From Polytrichum commune (Eukaryota > Streptophyta > Polytrichopsida > Polytrichales > Polytrichaceae), in contig OX485809.1 of NCBI GenBank assembly GCA_950295325.1, forward strand, positions 16,816,144-16,880,143: DNA of 64,000 nt, written 5' to 3'. A program made the translations under genes and the position numbers. The notes beneath the pieces are model-generated. The model saw only the letters and a list, made by a program, of their open reading frames with translations, searched no databases and was not told where the DNA came from. Positions within the stretch are counted from its first letter, which is position 1, and each line of letters starts with the position of its first letter. Positions 11,374 to 22,650 of the stretch are shown piece after piece.

Positions 11374-13873
11374 GTCTAGTCTTCATTGGATATGAGGAGG
11401 CACATCAACCCATAATAGATGACCTTGTCATGGCTTGATCACTCCAACACATGCACCATAATTGGTTGCTCATTCAAGTGGAGAGCATTCCCAATAACTC
11501 TTTTGTGTTTTTCTATGCATGCAAAAGAAAGGGGTCTTATATTGTGGTTGTGTTCTAGTCTCGTGAGGTAATACATTATGATGAATAGGGCTATGATAGA
11601 CACTTGTTACTTGCATAATAAGGTCTTCAACTCATCTTCGATTAGGAAGGGTTTACAATAGGGTCCAATATCCAAAAAATCATCAAATCGAGTGATCCTA
11701 TTGATCAAGAGAAATGCTTGGGACCCAATGAGTTCACACTAGGATTTGAGTTTAAAGTATGAAAAATGAGGTAGTGCTACTGTGGGATTACTTTCCCCCA
11801 AGTTTTGTTGACCCCAACTTGAGAAGATAATCTCCTAGTTTGAGAAACCAATCTTCAAGCTCGGGTCTAACTTCTGGACCCCAAGTTTCTTTCACCTGGA
11901 GTCATGGATCTTGATATAAATTGGCCCTACAACAGACACATTGCAAAAACTACACTTGCAAGGTCTTCTTGTGTGTCCAATCTCAATTCCACACCTAACC
12001 AAATACCACTCAAATATAGCTATCCAATTAAGATTGGTGATTGAAAGGCAACTTCAATTATGTTATTTTGTATAATTTATATAGAAAATGGTTGCACATA
12101 ATATTAGAACCACTTTACACATGGACCAAGAGCCATGACCATGAAAATCTAAGGGCTCTTACAAATCATCCATAGGCCGTAGTGTGGGAAATAGAAATCC
12201 AAAGTTGAAATTAATGGGCCCTCAAGCTTAGTGTATGGACCATGTTCATGGATTGCAACATAACTTCTGAACTATCCAAAATAATAGATAGTCCAAAACC
12301 CCATCATGACAATATAATATATCTAAAAGCCAGTAATAATTCAATTTCTTGCAACAACCCCAAATTTTGCATTAGACCCACCTCTTCTTGATGGGCCTAA
12401 CACAATATATATTAAACCATGACACATCATCCACTTGGTGTCATGTAGGACCCCATGTCATATGTTTCATCCATTTCATTTTCTTTGGTCCCTTAGGCCC
12501 TCAAGGTCTAGTCTAAAGTGTATTTTGTACCATCCCTAAATTCTCAACCAATCACACAATTTGTATATCGTGGGTCAAGGGCCCTCGAGCTCTTGTTTTA
12601 AGTGGCCCTTAGTCAATGAGAGGAGTGTATCATTGTTGTTCTCTTTGGAAAGGAACAATTTGAGTCTTTGGCACTCGGATAGTTTGTCTTCACATATATG
12701 ATAGTTCCCTTTGATGGAATGAGAAACAATTATGTAATATGAGAAACAATTATATCATTATTGTGGCTTGGATGAATGAAGATGAAAATGGTTTGTCGTT
12801 AAGAATTTGGAAGATTGTAGGCAATACATATTGGTGTGAAATTATGAACAAACACCCAAAATACATGTGATTGGAAGTGATTGGATTACATGCTCAAATT
12901 TTATGAACTACACTAGGCTCGATAGTCCCTCAATTGGGAGGGCCAACATGATCATTTAAGAAGAAGAGAAGCTTCGTTGTGTTGGTGTATATATATATAT
13001 ATATATGAACTATGAAACTTACGAGGAAATGACTCCAACGCAACTTGAATATGTTCATCATATGATATTGATAATGTGTTATAGTTTCATGAAAGATGTG
13101 GGCTAATTGCCAAAAAAAAGTTCCATTTTAGGCTAGCTTGATTGACATATTGGTTCATTGAGATCAAAGTTGAAGTAGTTATGATAAATGGCAAACCATG
13201 GTCCATGTGTTGGCAATTCCAACAAAAGAATCTAGGCTTCCCCGATGTCAGCAAAACTTTAGATGGTATCTCTTTATATTTTGTTCGTTGAGCACTTCCA
13301 TGTAAAAAAGGGGAATGAACATAGTAGATTTGCCTTGTTGTCAAACATGCAAGTTGGAATGTGATCCTCATCACATGAATTCATTTTGAATATTGCATGT
13401 CAAGTGGATTTGTTGATATTCATAACTTGGAGTATTAGAAGAATAAAATATTTGCATAAGGTTTTAGTAATCCTGTCATTTTTTGAAAGAAAAATAAATC
13501 AACGTACGGTACGGCAATTTCAAACTTATACCAAGGGGCTTATGAAAACCAATTATTACCACTCAAAACAAAGTCAGTTGCCAACTTTGGAACACATGAG
13601 GTCAAATTCCCTTCTCAAACTTCAAAATCTCTTTGGAATTGTGTTGCTCATTGGTCCCATTCTTTGAGTAAAAATCAAGCACAAGCCCATGCGGAAGGGT
13701 GAAGGGTTCAAGACATTCAAATTCCCATTAATGCATTTGGAAATAATGTGGATAATAAACATTGTAGACCACATTAAGTCCTTGGACAAAAACCCAACCT
13801 GGATGGAAATTGGAATCCTTTAATGGTGTTTGTTCTTTTTAAAGATGCATGCTATTGTTGTGCCTTGGGCTAG
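11374..13873. other. Intergenic, no gene recognised
   Basis: A/T-rich sequence without recognisable coding domains. Holds a (TA)9 microsatellite at 12989-13006. The overlapping short frames at 13087-13374 (minus) and 13386-13667 (plus) match no family I know. Confidence 0.4.
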
Positions 13874-14209
13874 ATCACATCTTCATTCAGCTGGGCCCCG
13901 CCCTTCCCACGACTTCTTCATTGCCATGTCTTCCTGCCTGCACCTGTGTGAGAACTCTTCCTCATTGGGAACCAATGTGACAACACCCGGTCACTTAAGC
14001 CATTAATTGAGCTCCTTTGGTATGTGAAGGAACTCCATCAACTAACTCGGGAATAATGAAAGTGATGTCAACTTGAATATTTGTAATTTTGACTGGGTAA
14101 TGTCACATTGGTTCCCAATGAGGAAGAGTTCCCACGCAGGTGCGGGCAGGAAGACCGGGTAGTGAAGGAGACGTGGGAGGGACGGAGCCCAGTTGAATGA
14201 AGATGTGAT
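13874..14209. mobile_element. Hairpin (foldback) element with about 110-bp inverted arms
   Basis: Left arm (13874 to about 13980) begins ATCACATCTTCATTCAGCTG. The right arm (about 14097-14209) is its imperfect reverse complement, ending ..GAATGAAGATGTGAT. Both arms contain CTTCCTG..GCACCTG and TCCTCATTGGGAACCAATGT blocks. The centre is about 120 bp. No clear target duplication. No coding capacity. Confidence 0.7.
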
Positions 14210-14381
14210 GAAGCATCACAAATCATGTTTTTTTGATACCGTGTTGTCAAATTAAACAACTGTCTCATCCATGCTATTTTTGAGAGTTAAAAATATATGT
14301 CAAGTTCCCACAGTAAATCTTTCGGCAAAGAAATTCTTGTGGATAAATAGTTGATGTAGTCAACTTTATAATATAATTTTA

Positions 14382-14418
14382 AAACTGCTGTGGATTCTTT
14401 GAATTTCCACAGCAGTTT
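14382..14418. repeat. Short perfect hairpin
   Basis: A 13-bp perfect inverted repeat (AAACTGCTGTGGA / TCCACAGCAGTTT) with an 11-nt loop in A/T-rich intergenic DNA. Could be a remnant of a transposon end; no gene is near enough to suggest a terminator. Confidence 0.5.
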
Positions 14419-17387
14419 ATTCTTAATTTCCAAGAAGAAACAAACCTTCTGTATATGCATAGACATTCCTGATGACCGTACCTAAGGTAAATGGGCCTTA
14501 AACGGTTACTTTTCCGACTTGCCCACTTCTCTTGGATATGAAACATGTGATTAGCACAAGATGGTTAGCAAACCAAAATTGAGGTTGTCGCTACTTCTTT
14601 CATAATTTTTGAAGCTCGGATGAATATTGTATTCATAAGCAAGGGACAGATGGTTCTCATACTCTTTAAGTGGTCATATAGGTCGGAACCTCAACTACTG
14701 TTGACTATTGAACTTAGAGTGATCATCAAATTTTGAGTACACAGTCCAATCTCTTTTGAACACACGTTTTTGGGTATTCATTCAAGGAGCCATTGCAAAG
14801 CATATACCACTAAAAAATACAAGTGTTCAATTAAGAGAAATAATTGAATTGGGCATGTCTATCTTATGTCCCTAGGGATTTTGTTTTGCAAGACAAAAGT
14901 CTATGCAATCAAAATCACGGGAAGAGGAATGTTCGCTTCATTCAGCCTAACAATTTCATCCACATTAATACGCCTTTTGTGATGTCATGGTAAGTACAAA
15001 AAAATTTGGGGTGTTATAACATATCGAAGGCTTGAGATTCATGGCATTATTTTTAAAAACAATATGGCAATGGAGTCCCGACTTTGGTAGAAACCTACCT
15101 CCTATAAAAGGTGACTAATTTGAAGTCACTTATTCTAATTTGAGGTCAAGTTAACTTAATCAAGCAATTTAAAGAACTAGAGGGTTTCTCAAATTTTCAC
15201 CTTAAAATTTACATGCGTGCCACACATCTATAGCCCATTTGAGAAGGTTGACGTAGATAGGAATCATGCTATACGTGCATTTATTGTTATTATTATTTTG
15301 GTTGTTTAGGGAGGGGGGGGGGGGGAGCTTGTCAATGGGAAAAATAGATGGGGAGATTGTGTATTTAGGTTTTAGTGGAGTTTATATAAAGTAGCAATTT
15401 GTTGTACCGATAGTGTTAAAAGTGGTGCCCATCACCAAAACCTAGCTTCAAGAAACCCCTTCATATTCTTCAAATTATGGCATCTTTCTCAAATCTTAAT
15501 CTTTCCTTTCAAACAAGTATTACACCTTGTAGAGATTCTCAAGATATCTCCATAAACACCAAGATTGCCATAATAAGACTACAAATCTGAACTTACTTGT
15601 AAGGAGCGTGGACAAAATGAGAAGTTGGATAGTTATGATCAATGGAATATTATGAAGTAAGAGGATAAAGCAAAAATAATCCTTGTACACACAAGTTTTT
15701 ATATATAGCGAGACTTGAGACTTGCGAAACTATCTCTTGCATATTATGTATATACATGGTTTGTGGGATGGAGAATGCATGTTATGTTTTGTGTGTGTCT
15801 CTGGGTTAAGAGGTGGGCCTTCAAAACAAGAAAGAATTGTTTACTCATGTGGCAAGTTCGAATAATTTAATGTGCTTGAGTACTAGAGGTACATTACATG
15901 ATGCTTGCAATCATCAGTTGCCACCTCACCTTATGAATTATTACAAACTTTGGACATTGAAAGCCAAGTAATGGGAGTGGAGTTGCAACAACACTAGCGT
16001 GTGAGCTTGGAGTGGCGAGCTTGTGAGTTGTGAGGGTAAAGCTTATAAGCATGAAGCCTTAAAATGTTTTCTTTTAAAAAAATTAAAGAAAATAAATAGT
16101 TTCAAATAAGTGTGATTTTTAATTATTATTTTTAGTAAATATTAGTACATATGATTGCTGATCCTAGTACCGTGGATTTAGAGAATTTTTGTTGCATGGG
16201 CTACGCAATATTATTAGCTAGTATACTGTAACTTAGAGGAGTGACCATTGTTGTGGAGAAATATATGTCAATGATACAAAAAACTTATCCCTCTAGAGGC
16301 AAATGAATAGTAAATCAATGGTCAGGTGTACTTTTTTAAAATGACTAAAAAATAAAAGTGAAAAAAATAAAAATAAAAACTAGAAAAATGGAGATAACAA
16401 TTAAAGGCTTCTCATGTGAAATATGAAGATAGTTAAAAAAAATACAACCCAATAAAAAAGAATAAAGCAAGTGGAGAAAAAAACTGAAAAATGAACATTC
16501 AGACTGTAGTAGAAAAGAAATTAGAGAAACATAAATAGTCATCTAACCTTTAGAAAAATTCATTCACATTCATATATCCACTCTTTAAATTTTATTTAGC
16601 ATTCTTGGGCTTAGCCATTCATAACTTCATGTCTTAAGACATTTAACACTAAAGATGTCCTCCCATATTTATAAAAGACATAAATCTTTTTCAGTCCACA
16701 CAATTTAAATCACTATAAGCGTACCAAACCACAGAGAACACTTCCCCTTTTCAAATTTTGCTTTTACATTCACTAAACCAAAAACAAGGGTACTGCAAAG
16801 CAATACAAAAACTACCGTTGGACCTAACGGTTGTTTGGAGGTAACTCCCAGTACCCCCACTTTTGGTATTCTCAATCCCCATCCTTCAATTTTTTTTCTT
16901 TTTTTTTCTAAAAAATAATAAAATAAAAATAAATTAGACATACAATAAATTTAGAAATAAATGAAAAAAGTTCCATTGTCTTTTGTATGTAGAAACATAA
17001 GTAGAAATTGTAAGTGTTCTCTACATGAAGAAAGCGTAGTGATACTTATGCTTTGAATGTACTAGATTATATAGATGCTAGTGCATTAGAGGGTAGAGAG
17101 CCTTCTGGTTCATCTACCAATGAGGATTCTGCAACCGTGTCGATTGCAACTTAGGCTCACGAGATTGACATATTTTGTGAGTCAATGTAACTATCGTGTG
17201 CTCAATTTCAACATGAGTAGATTTGTGTGTTTTATGGCTACATTTTGTGCATGATTTTTTTTCCTCTTACAATTTAGTTTTGTGAAATACAAGTCATCAT
17301 CAAGTTGAATTGGATGTTGCCTTACAAAATGTTAGAAAAGCTTTGTAAATACCTTTGATTTTGAAAAAATAAACTAACATGAACTAA

Positions 17388-17425
<38 letters not shown>

Positions 17426-17740
17426 ATACCTTCAACCACGGTCATAGGTCCTTCACTGTTTGTTTTGTTTTGTTTTTTTTCCCCCGCTCGTAGGCTCATA
17501 GGCTCACAAGCTCATGCTTATAGGCTCGCACATTAGCAACCTTGAGTGGAGTTGTATAGGTAGTGTTATGTACATGGTTTCATAATCATGTAACTCGTCA
17601 TCTACTATCCTCTCATTGATTATCTAGTCCATAGCAAGATAGGGCCAAAGTCTACTATCCAATGGCCTAGGTAGAGTTGCACGGGTTGTTTCATGTAGTA
17701 TTGTTGTGTAATTATAGATTACAACATTTGGATTTTTTAT
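14419..17740. other. Intergenic, A/T-rich, no gene recognised
   Basis: No recognised coding region. Simple tracts include G13 at 15313-15325, A/T-rich sequence at 16060-16540 and a (TG)n run at about 17393-17419. An unassigned stretch near 17500 repeats CTCATAGGCTCACAAGCTCA-like words. Confidence 0.4.
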
Positions 17741-17751
17741 TTTAATAAAGG

Positions 17752-18180
17752 ATGTGGCCCACTGTCGCCCAAGGTTTGAGTTGCTTATACCACACCCAAT
17801 ATGTCAACCCCAACATCCAAACCCTCTTCACCACACTCCCATATCCCCACAACCAACCAGTGCCATCCGAATCTTCACAATGGATTCAAGACATCGGCCA
17901 AAACACCCACAAAGAAGCTTACAAATTCACTAGAAAACAAACCCTTACAAACATAACCAAATCATCAACCACTACCACCACATCTTGAACACCATTGAAC
18001 CAAAAACAATACATATATGAATATTCAATACCAATACAAATACTGAACTTGAAAGCCTACTTACAAACAATAACACACCATGCGCATCCACCTCCACGAC
18101 ATTGCCCAAGAACTTTTCCTTAGATAAACTGCAATATTTAAACGCCAAACATCTCTATGCACAACCCTCCAATCGGACAA
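17752..18180. other. C/A-rich segment adjoining the Replitron remnant
   Basis: The plus strand is markedly C/A-rich and G-poor, flipping to G/T-rich at about 18180 where the Rep remnant begins. A 78-codon plus-strand frame (17752-17988) is open, but it has no recognised domain and looks like a consequence of composition. It may be the 5' part of the Replitron or an unrelated insertion. Confidence 0.35.
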
Positions 18181-18870
18181 AGGCTTGACCTCGAGGGTTT
18201 CACACTCGAGTGTGATTGCCGTTGAGGGTGTTGATATAGACATTGGTTTCCTTGTGAGGCTGAGAAAATTTATCGAAAAGGATTGTATTGCTAGGTTGTG
18301 CTTGGTTGAAAGAGGTGGTGCATTGACCCACAAGCATTCTTAAATAGTCATGAAGGGAAATTTAGTTGTCTTCTAGTCTTGAACAAGAAAATTAAGGTTT
18401 TTTTGGGATGGGACGTGAGTCCTCCAACGGGTCATGTTGTCTTTTGCAAAAAATTAAGGGATGAGGGTTTGCACTCTTTCAAGGGCATGATTGGGTATTG
18501 TTTGAAGGGCAATGGGGGAGGAGCATTTTGAGTTTGTGCACCACAATGTATCAGCCAATGATACAAATAATGGCAAAATGGAGTTTGTGAAGTTCGGGAA
18601 GGCTGGATTGAACAATAATGTGAGTTTTTTTCTCATCACAATGTGTTGCAAAGGGCTCATGAATGGGCTTGTTTTTGTATGAAGAAGTATTTCGGTGCTA
18701 CTCTTGTTGGAACTTTGTACCACATATGTACAAATGGTCAATTTTACCCAAATCCAACTTGGGTTAACCCATTGGAATCCGTGGGTATGGATTTAAGGCG
18801 TGTGGCTTCCATATAGAAAATCATGATGAATCCTCATGACATTGCCATGGAAGACATCTCCAACTTTTCT
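18181..18870 (+). pseudogene. Replitron-type HUH (Rep) transposase, degraded
   Basis: Plus-strand reading recovers, across frameshifts, a Rep-type HUH endonuclease. A block ending in LVERGGALTHKHS puts the two HUH histidines at 18329-18331 and 18335-18337. About 55 codons later comes GMIGYCLK, with the candidate catalytic tyrosine at 18496-18498. Then EEHFEFVHHNVSANDTN, and finally an HEWACF..GTLYHIC.NGQFYPNPTW block at about 18655-18770. In the family these enzymes nick and join DNA for replicative transposition; Replitrons have one tyrosine and no helicase, unlike Helitrons. The copy is dead: in-frame TAA at 18341 and TAG at 18374, frameshifts near 18380, 18512 and 18650, and a TAG at about 18814. 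The two early stops look like CAA-to-TAA and CAG-to-TAG changes. The coding strand is G/T-rich, unlike its neighbours. Class assignment rests on motif order and resemblance, without a database search. Confidence 0.72.
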
Positions 18871-19255
18871 TTGACACGATGTCAGGGGTCTCAATGCACA
18901 AAAAATTGCACTTGAGTATGAAGTGGAGGAGACAACTTAAAAGTGCGATGCTCATGACCTTGGGATGGACATTGATGCAAAGGACACCGAAATTAGAGAT
19001 CTCCAAGGAAGTGTGGTTTTGAGAGGACGTGCATGATGACATCACAGAGGGAGGTGTTGGTTGCTTACTTAAAGCGGAGCTTGCCCCTGCTCATACGGGG
19101 GCCACACCGACCCGTTCATATGGGGCCCAACTAGCCCGGCCGATGCAGGCCACCCCGCAGTTTGGACCGCCCATCCATGGCAGATGGGACATGGTCCCCA
19201 ACAGCCTTGGCATCCAAACATCTATATTGCTTAAACTCATTGTATATATATTTTA
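18871..19255 (+). other. Possible C-terminal tail of the Replitron
   Basis: Plus-strand frames give fragments such as DIDAKDTEIRDLQGSVVLRG and DDITEGGVGCLLKAEL that are plausible continuations of the transposase C-terminus, with further breaks. The stretch ends at the ATATTTTA target duplication of the foldback element at 19256, so the foldback may have landed in or just after the Replitron. Confidence 0.35.
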
Positions 19256-20541
19256 GGGGATCGCTATTTCCACACCTTTCTTGGCTAGATTCACACCTTT
19301 TTGCCGGTTTGGTTGCCGTGTCACTGAGGCACTATATATGAGATTCTTCATGGTGGATCCGGACCGTTGATCCACCAAGGCCCATCCAAGGGCCTCAATG
19401 ATCCTAGGTGGCGGTGGGGTGGGGGGCAGGGGTGGTGCTTGCCACCAAGGCGGGGTGGGGCCGTGGGCCTCATGTCTTTTTTGGGGAGGCCGGATTTAGG
19501 GTGGTGTCGGGCCTAGTGGCTAGGCGGGCCCAGTGGCTAGGCCTACTTATTATATAACTAGTTGGTTAGCCTTACTCTACTTACTAAATGACTAGTTGGT
19601 TACCCTTCCTCTACTTACTAAATGACTAGTTGGTTACCCTTCCTCTACTTACTAAATGACTAGTTGGTTAGCCTTACTCTACTTACTAAATAACTAGTTG
19701 GTAAGCCTCTCCAATATTTTAACGCATCAAAGCTTAACTTCAAGACTTGCACATATACCATTCAAATATACATGTCCAATTAAGAATAGTGACCATAAGT
19801 AGAATAAGGCTAACCAATTAGTTATTTAGTAAGTAGAGTAAGGCTAACCAACTACACTAAATATGATATTTAGTGTATGATTAGATTTAATGTTTTACCA
19901 CCCTACTTTGCTCAACACTAATTTTCAATTCTTTGATAATTAGTGTTAGACATAAATGCGCCGCCGCCGCCTTCCTTGTTGCCACCTCTTTCCTACTAAA
20001 CACTAAATTCGTGCATGTAACTTTCACATATTACCATAAATGATATTTAGTGTTTGAATTTACATTTAATGTTACTTACTTTCATAGGGTTAGTGAGATT
20101 TAGTGTAGTATTCGTATTTAGTGTATCTAACACTAAATATCATATTTAGTGTAGTTATTTAGTAAGTAGAGTAAGGCTAACCAACTAGTCATTTAGTAAG
20201 TAGAGTAAGGGTAACCAACTAGTCATTTAGTAAGTAGAGTAATGCTAACTAACTAGTTATATAATAAGTAGGCCTAGCCACTGGGCCCGACACCACCCTA
20301 AATCCGGCCTCCCCAAAAAAGACATGAGGCCCACGGCCCCACCCCGCCTTGGTGGCAAGCACCACCCCCGCCCCCCACCCCACCGCCACCTAGGATCATT
20401 GAGGCCCTTGGATGGGCCTTGGTGGATCAATGGTCCGGATGCACCATGAAGAATCTCATGTATAGCGCCTCAATGACACGGCAACCGAACCGGCAAAAAG
20501 GTGTGAATCTAGCCAAAAAAGGTGTGGAAATAGCGATCCCC
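19256..20541. mobile_element. Foldback transposon with long inverted arms and 34-bp minisatellite
   Basis: 1286 bp bounded by an 8-bp target duplication ATATTTTA (19248-19255 and 20542-20549). Arms begin GGGGATCGCTATTTCCACAC and are near-identical inverted copies for about 280 bp, then continue as inverted arrays of a 34-bp unit (ACTAGTTGGTTACCCTTCCT plus 14 bp): about 4.5 units at 19555-19705 on the left and about 3.5 on the right (20155-20270), with more units at 19800-19852. The left arm carries an extra 17-bp duplication (GGGCCTAGTGGCTAGGC). No transposase frame is inside, so it is non-autonomous. The 8-bp duplication fits a hAT- or P-like partner, whereas Mutator usually leaves 9 bp or more; the superfamily is unresolved. 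Confidence 0.88.
19855..20151. mobile_element. Palindrome-ended MITE nested in the foldback element
   Basis: 297 bp. It opens with a 21-bp palindrome (CACTAAATATGATATTTAGT plus G) and closes with the matching palindrome (CACTAAATATCATATTTAGT plus G), flanked by TA on both sides (19853-19854, 20152-20153). It interrupts the right-arm 34-bp array: joining the flanks restores CTAACCAACTAGTTATTTAG. A TA target and short ends suggest a Stowaway-like Tc1/mariner derivative. Contains a (GCC)n tract near 19960. No coding capacity. Confidence 0.75.
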
Positions 20542-20549
20542 ATATTTTA

Positions 20550-22037
20550 AGCTCATATTACTTATGTTTCGTATTCCCTCAATAATACGACAACTTTACG
20601 TCATTTGTCATATTAATGAGAAGACGACACCTTGATAATACGACTTTTTTTGTGTTTCCCAATCGTGTCATACTAAAGAGGGAGAACAGTATGCTGGTCT
20701 GGGGGATGAGGTCAAGCGGTGAAGAAAGAGGTTTTTTGAAGCCTGGTATATTTGTGGATGGACTAGCTTTTAATAAAGTGATCTCTTCCTTTCGAAAGCG
20801 GACGTGTAATTATCTCTGTCTTCCTTTTTTTGGGCATCTGGCGCAAGCTGCTGCTAATTGATTGAAATCTCAAACTCCACCACGGCAATATAAAGTCAAG
20901 GTCAGGATCATGTACAAAATTGTTTCTGTTGCTTTATAATTACAGGACCTTGTACTATTTTTACCCTCCGACCTTTTCTCTGTAACATGCAAGCAGGATT
21001 GCATGATTGAATGATTGCAGTTCCAACTTCCCCTAATTTCAGTGCAATCACACTGCCGAGGAAGAATCTCCAAGCAGAAATTTTGATCCCAAGTCATGGA
21101 CCCACCGGCTGTTTCCTTCAATTTCCAAAGAGTTACTATTCGTTCATCACCAGTCGGAGGCAGTTGTTGACTGCATCAACTCACCCGGAGCCAAAAAGAT
21201 GCTAAATTTGGGGTTGCACGGAGGGAAAAAGCCTCCGGTATTCGGGGCACGCTTTCGGAGGGGTTAAGTGTTGCTGAATTCTTCCGTCCTGGCAACTTTA
21301 ATCTGCCTGAAACATCGAGAGAAGTTGATGATTGGATCACAGTTAAGTTTAGTTACTTGGCCCACCGCCCAGTCAACCTCCACATGATCATGATTCGGAG
21401 GAGTCTCTCGCAGGACTTGTCAAATTCATCGTCATTTCCTGAGTCAAGCTCGCGGGGCAGGCAAGTCAATCGGTTGAGTCGTTCGGGGGTTGTTGGCCGG
21501 AGCCGAACAAATTCTGCTTTGAGGAGCGAGCTCTAAGAAACTTTTAAGAGAAGTTAAATAAATTTTATGTATGATGTGGAGATGAGTTTGTTGGACTCGA
21601 GAGTGAGTACAGGATTTTAACTTAAGTTGTTGTGACCTGCCCCCCGGTATATTGATTGTGGTTGGGGGAGCCTTCGAGGCTACGCCAAAATCCAGGTCAT
21701 GTCATCGAGAGATTGTGGAGTGGTGGCCGAATTCCAAAGAAATAGATACCAACATACTTTACAGTCAGTGGTGCTTCCGAGAGGCTTTTTTAATTCGACT
21801 AGGAAGAGAGTTGCTGATGCTAGGGTTGGGGTTGGAGAAGTGCTCTAAATAATCTGGCTCGAGAGCCAGCCGTGAGGCAGGGGAGTGCAAGCTTGGAGGT
21901 CTCGGATCCGTTCGCCGACAGGAGTGGGTCTCTGAAGATTGAAGGCGATTCTACAGGGTAAGTCTAGTGATCAGGCCAGGGTTGATCCTTCTGTTTGATT
22001 TTGATTTCTTTGTGCAGACTGGCAGGAATGTTTAGTC
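20550..22037. other. Intergenic and probable SCD2-like promoter region
   Basis: No convincing coding region. Composition rises in G+C from about 21000, closer to genic DNA. Short plus-strand frames at 20616-20861 and 21652-21852 have no recognised domain. Confidence 0.35.
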
Positions 22038-22650
22038 GAATTGAAGTACTTTTCCTAACCCTGAGTTGTTGGTTGCCGCTGCATCCTTTCGGTGAGGTTC
22101 TGCGAGAAGGCTTTTGGGAGATATCGAATATGTTTAAAGCATTAGAGAGATTATAGAGCGCCGCATCGTTTCATTGAGGTTCTGCGAAAAGGCTCACTGG
22201 ACAGTGATCGAATTGTTCAAACCAGCATGAGCGAAGTTGTAGATCATATAGTCTCACTGGGATAATTGTTCGCACTACTTGATAACACACTATGGGTCGA
22301 AATTAAAATTGAAATTGGAATTGAAGTAAATTTTCTTAATCTGATTCTCAGGGAATTGCTGGTTGCCACTGTATCGTTTTCGTGAGGTTCTAAAAAGAGG
22401 CTATGGACAGTATTCGAATTTGTTCAAAGCATGAGAGAGATTATACATCACCGCATCGTTTCATTGAGGTTCTACGAAAAAGCTTGGACAGTGATGGAAT
22501 CTGTTCAAAGCATGTGAAGTTGTAGATCATTTAGTCTCATCGGAACGAGTGTTCGCACTATTTGATAACACGCTTTAGGCTAAAATCGACATTGAAATTG
22601 AAGTAGTTTCCCTAAGCCTGAGTCTCAGGGAATTGTTGGTCGCACCTGTG
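22038..22650. repeat. Tandem repeat, about 280-bp period, 2.2 copies
   Basis: Copies start at 22038, 22319 and about 22596. Shared landmarks are GAATTGAAGT.., TGGTTGCC.CTG, GTGAGGTTCT, GAGAGATTATA, CACCGCATCGTTTCATTGAG and GAAGTTGTAGATCAT. Divergence between copies is moderate. Lies 1.6 kb upstream of the SCD2-like start codon. Confidence 0.8.

Noticed and set aside
14382..14418. Possible miRNA precursor
   Set aside because: The stem is only 13 bp with an 11-nt loop, too short for a plant miRNA hairpin.
18181..18870. Integrated geminivirus Rep or Helitron as the source of the HUH motifs
   Set aside because: No helicase motifs follow and the C-terminal block is unlike a viral Rep; Replitron fits better, though no search was possible.
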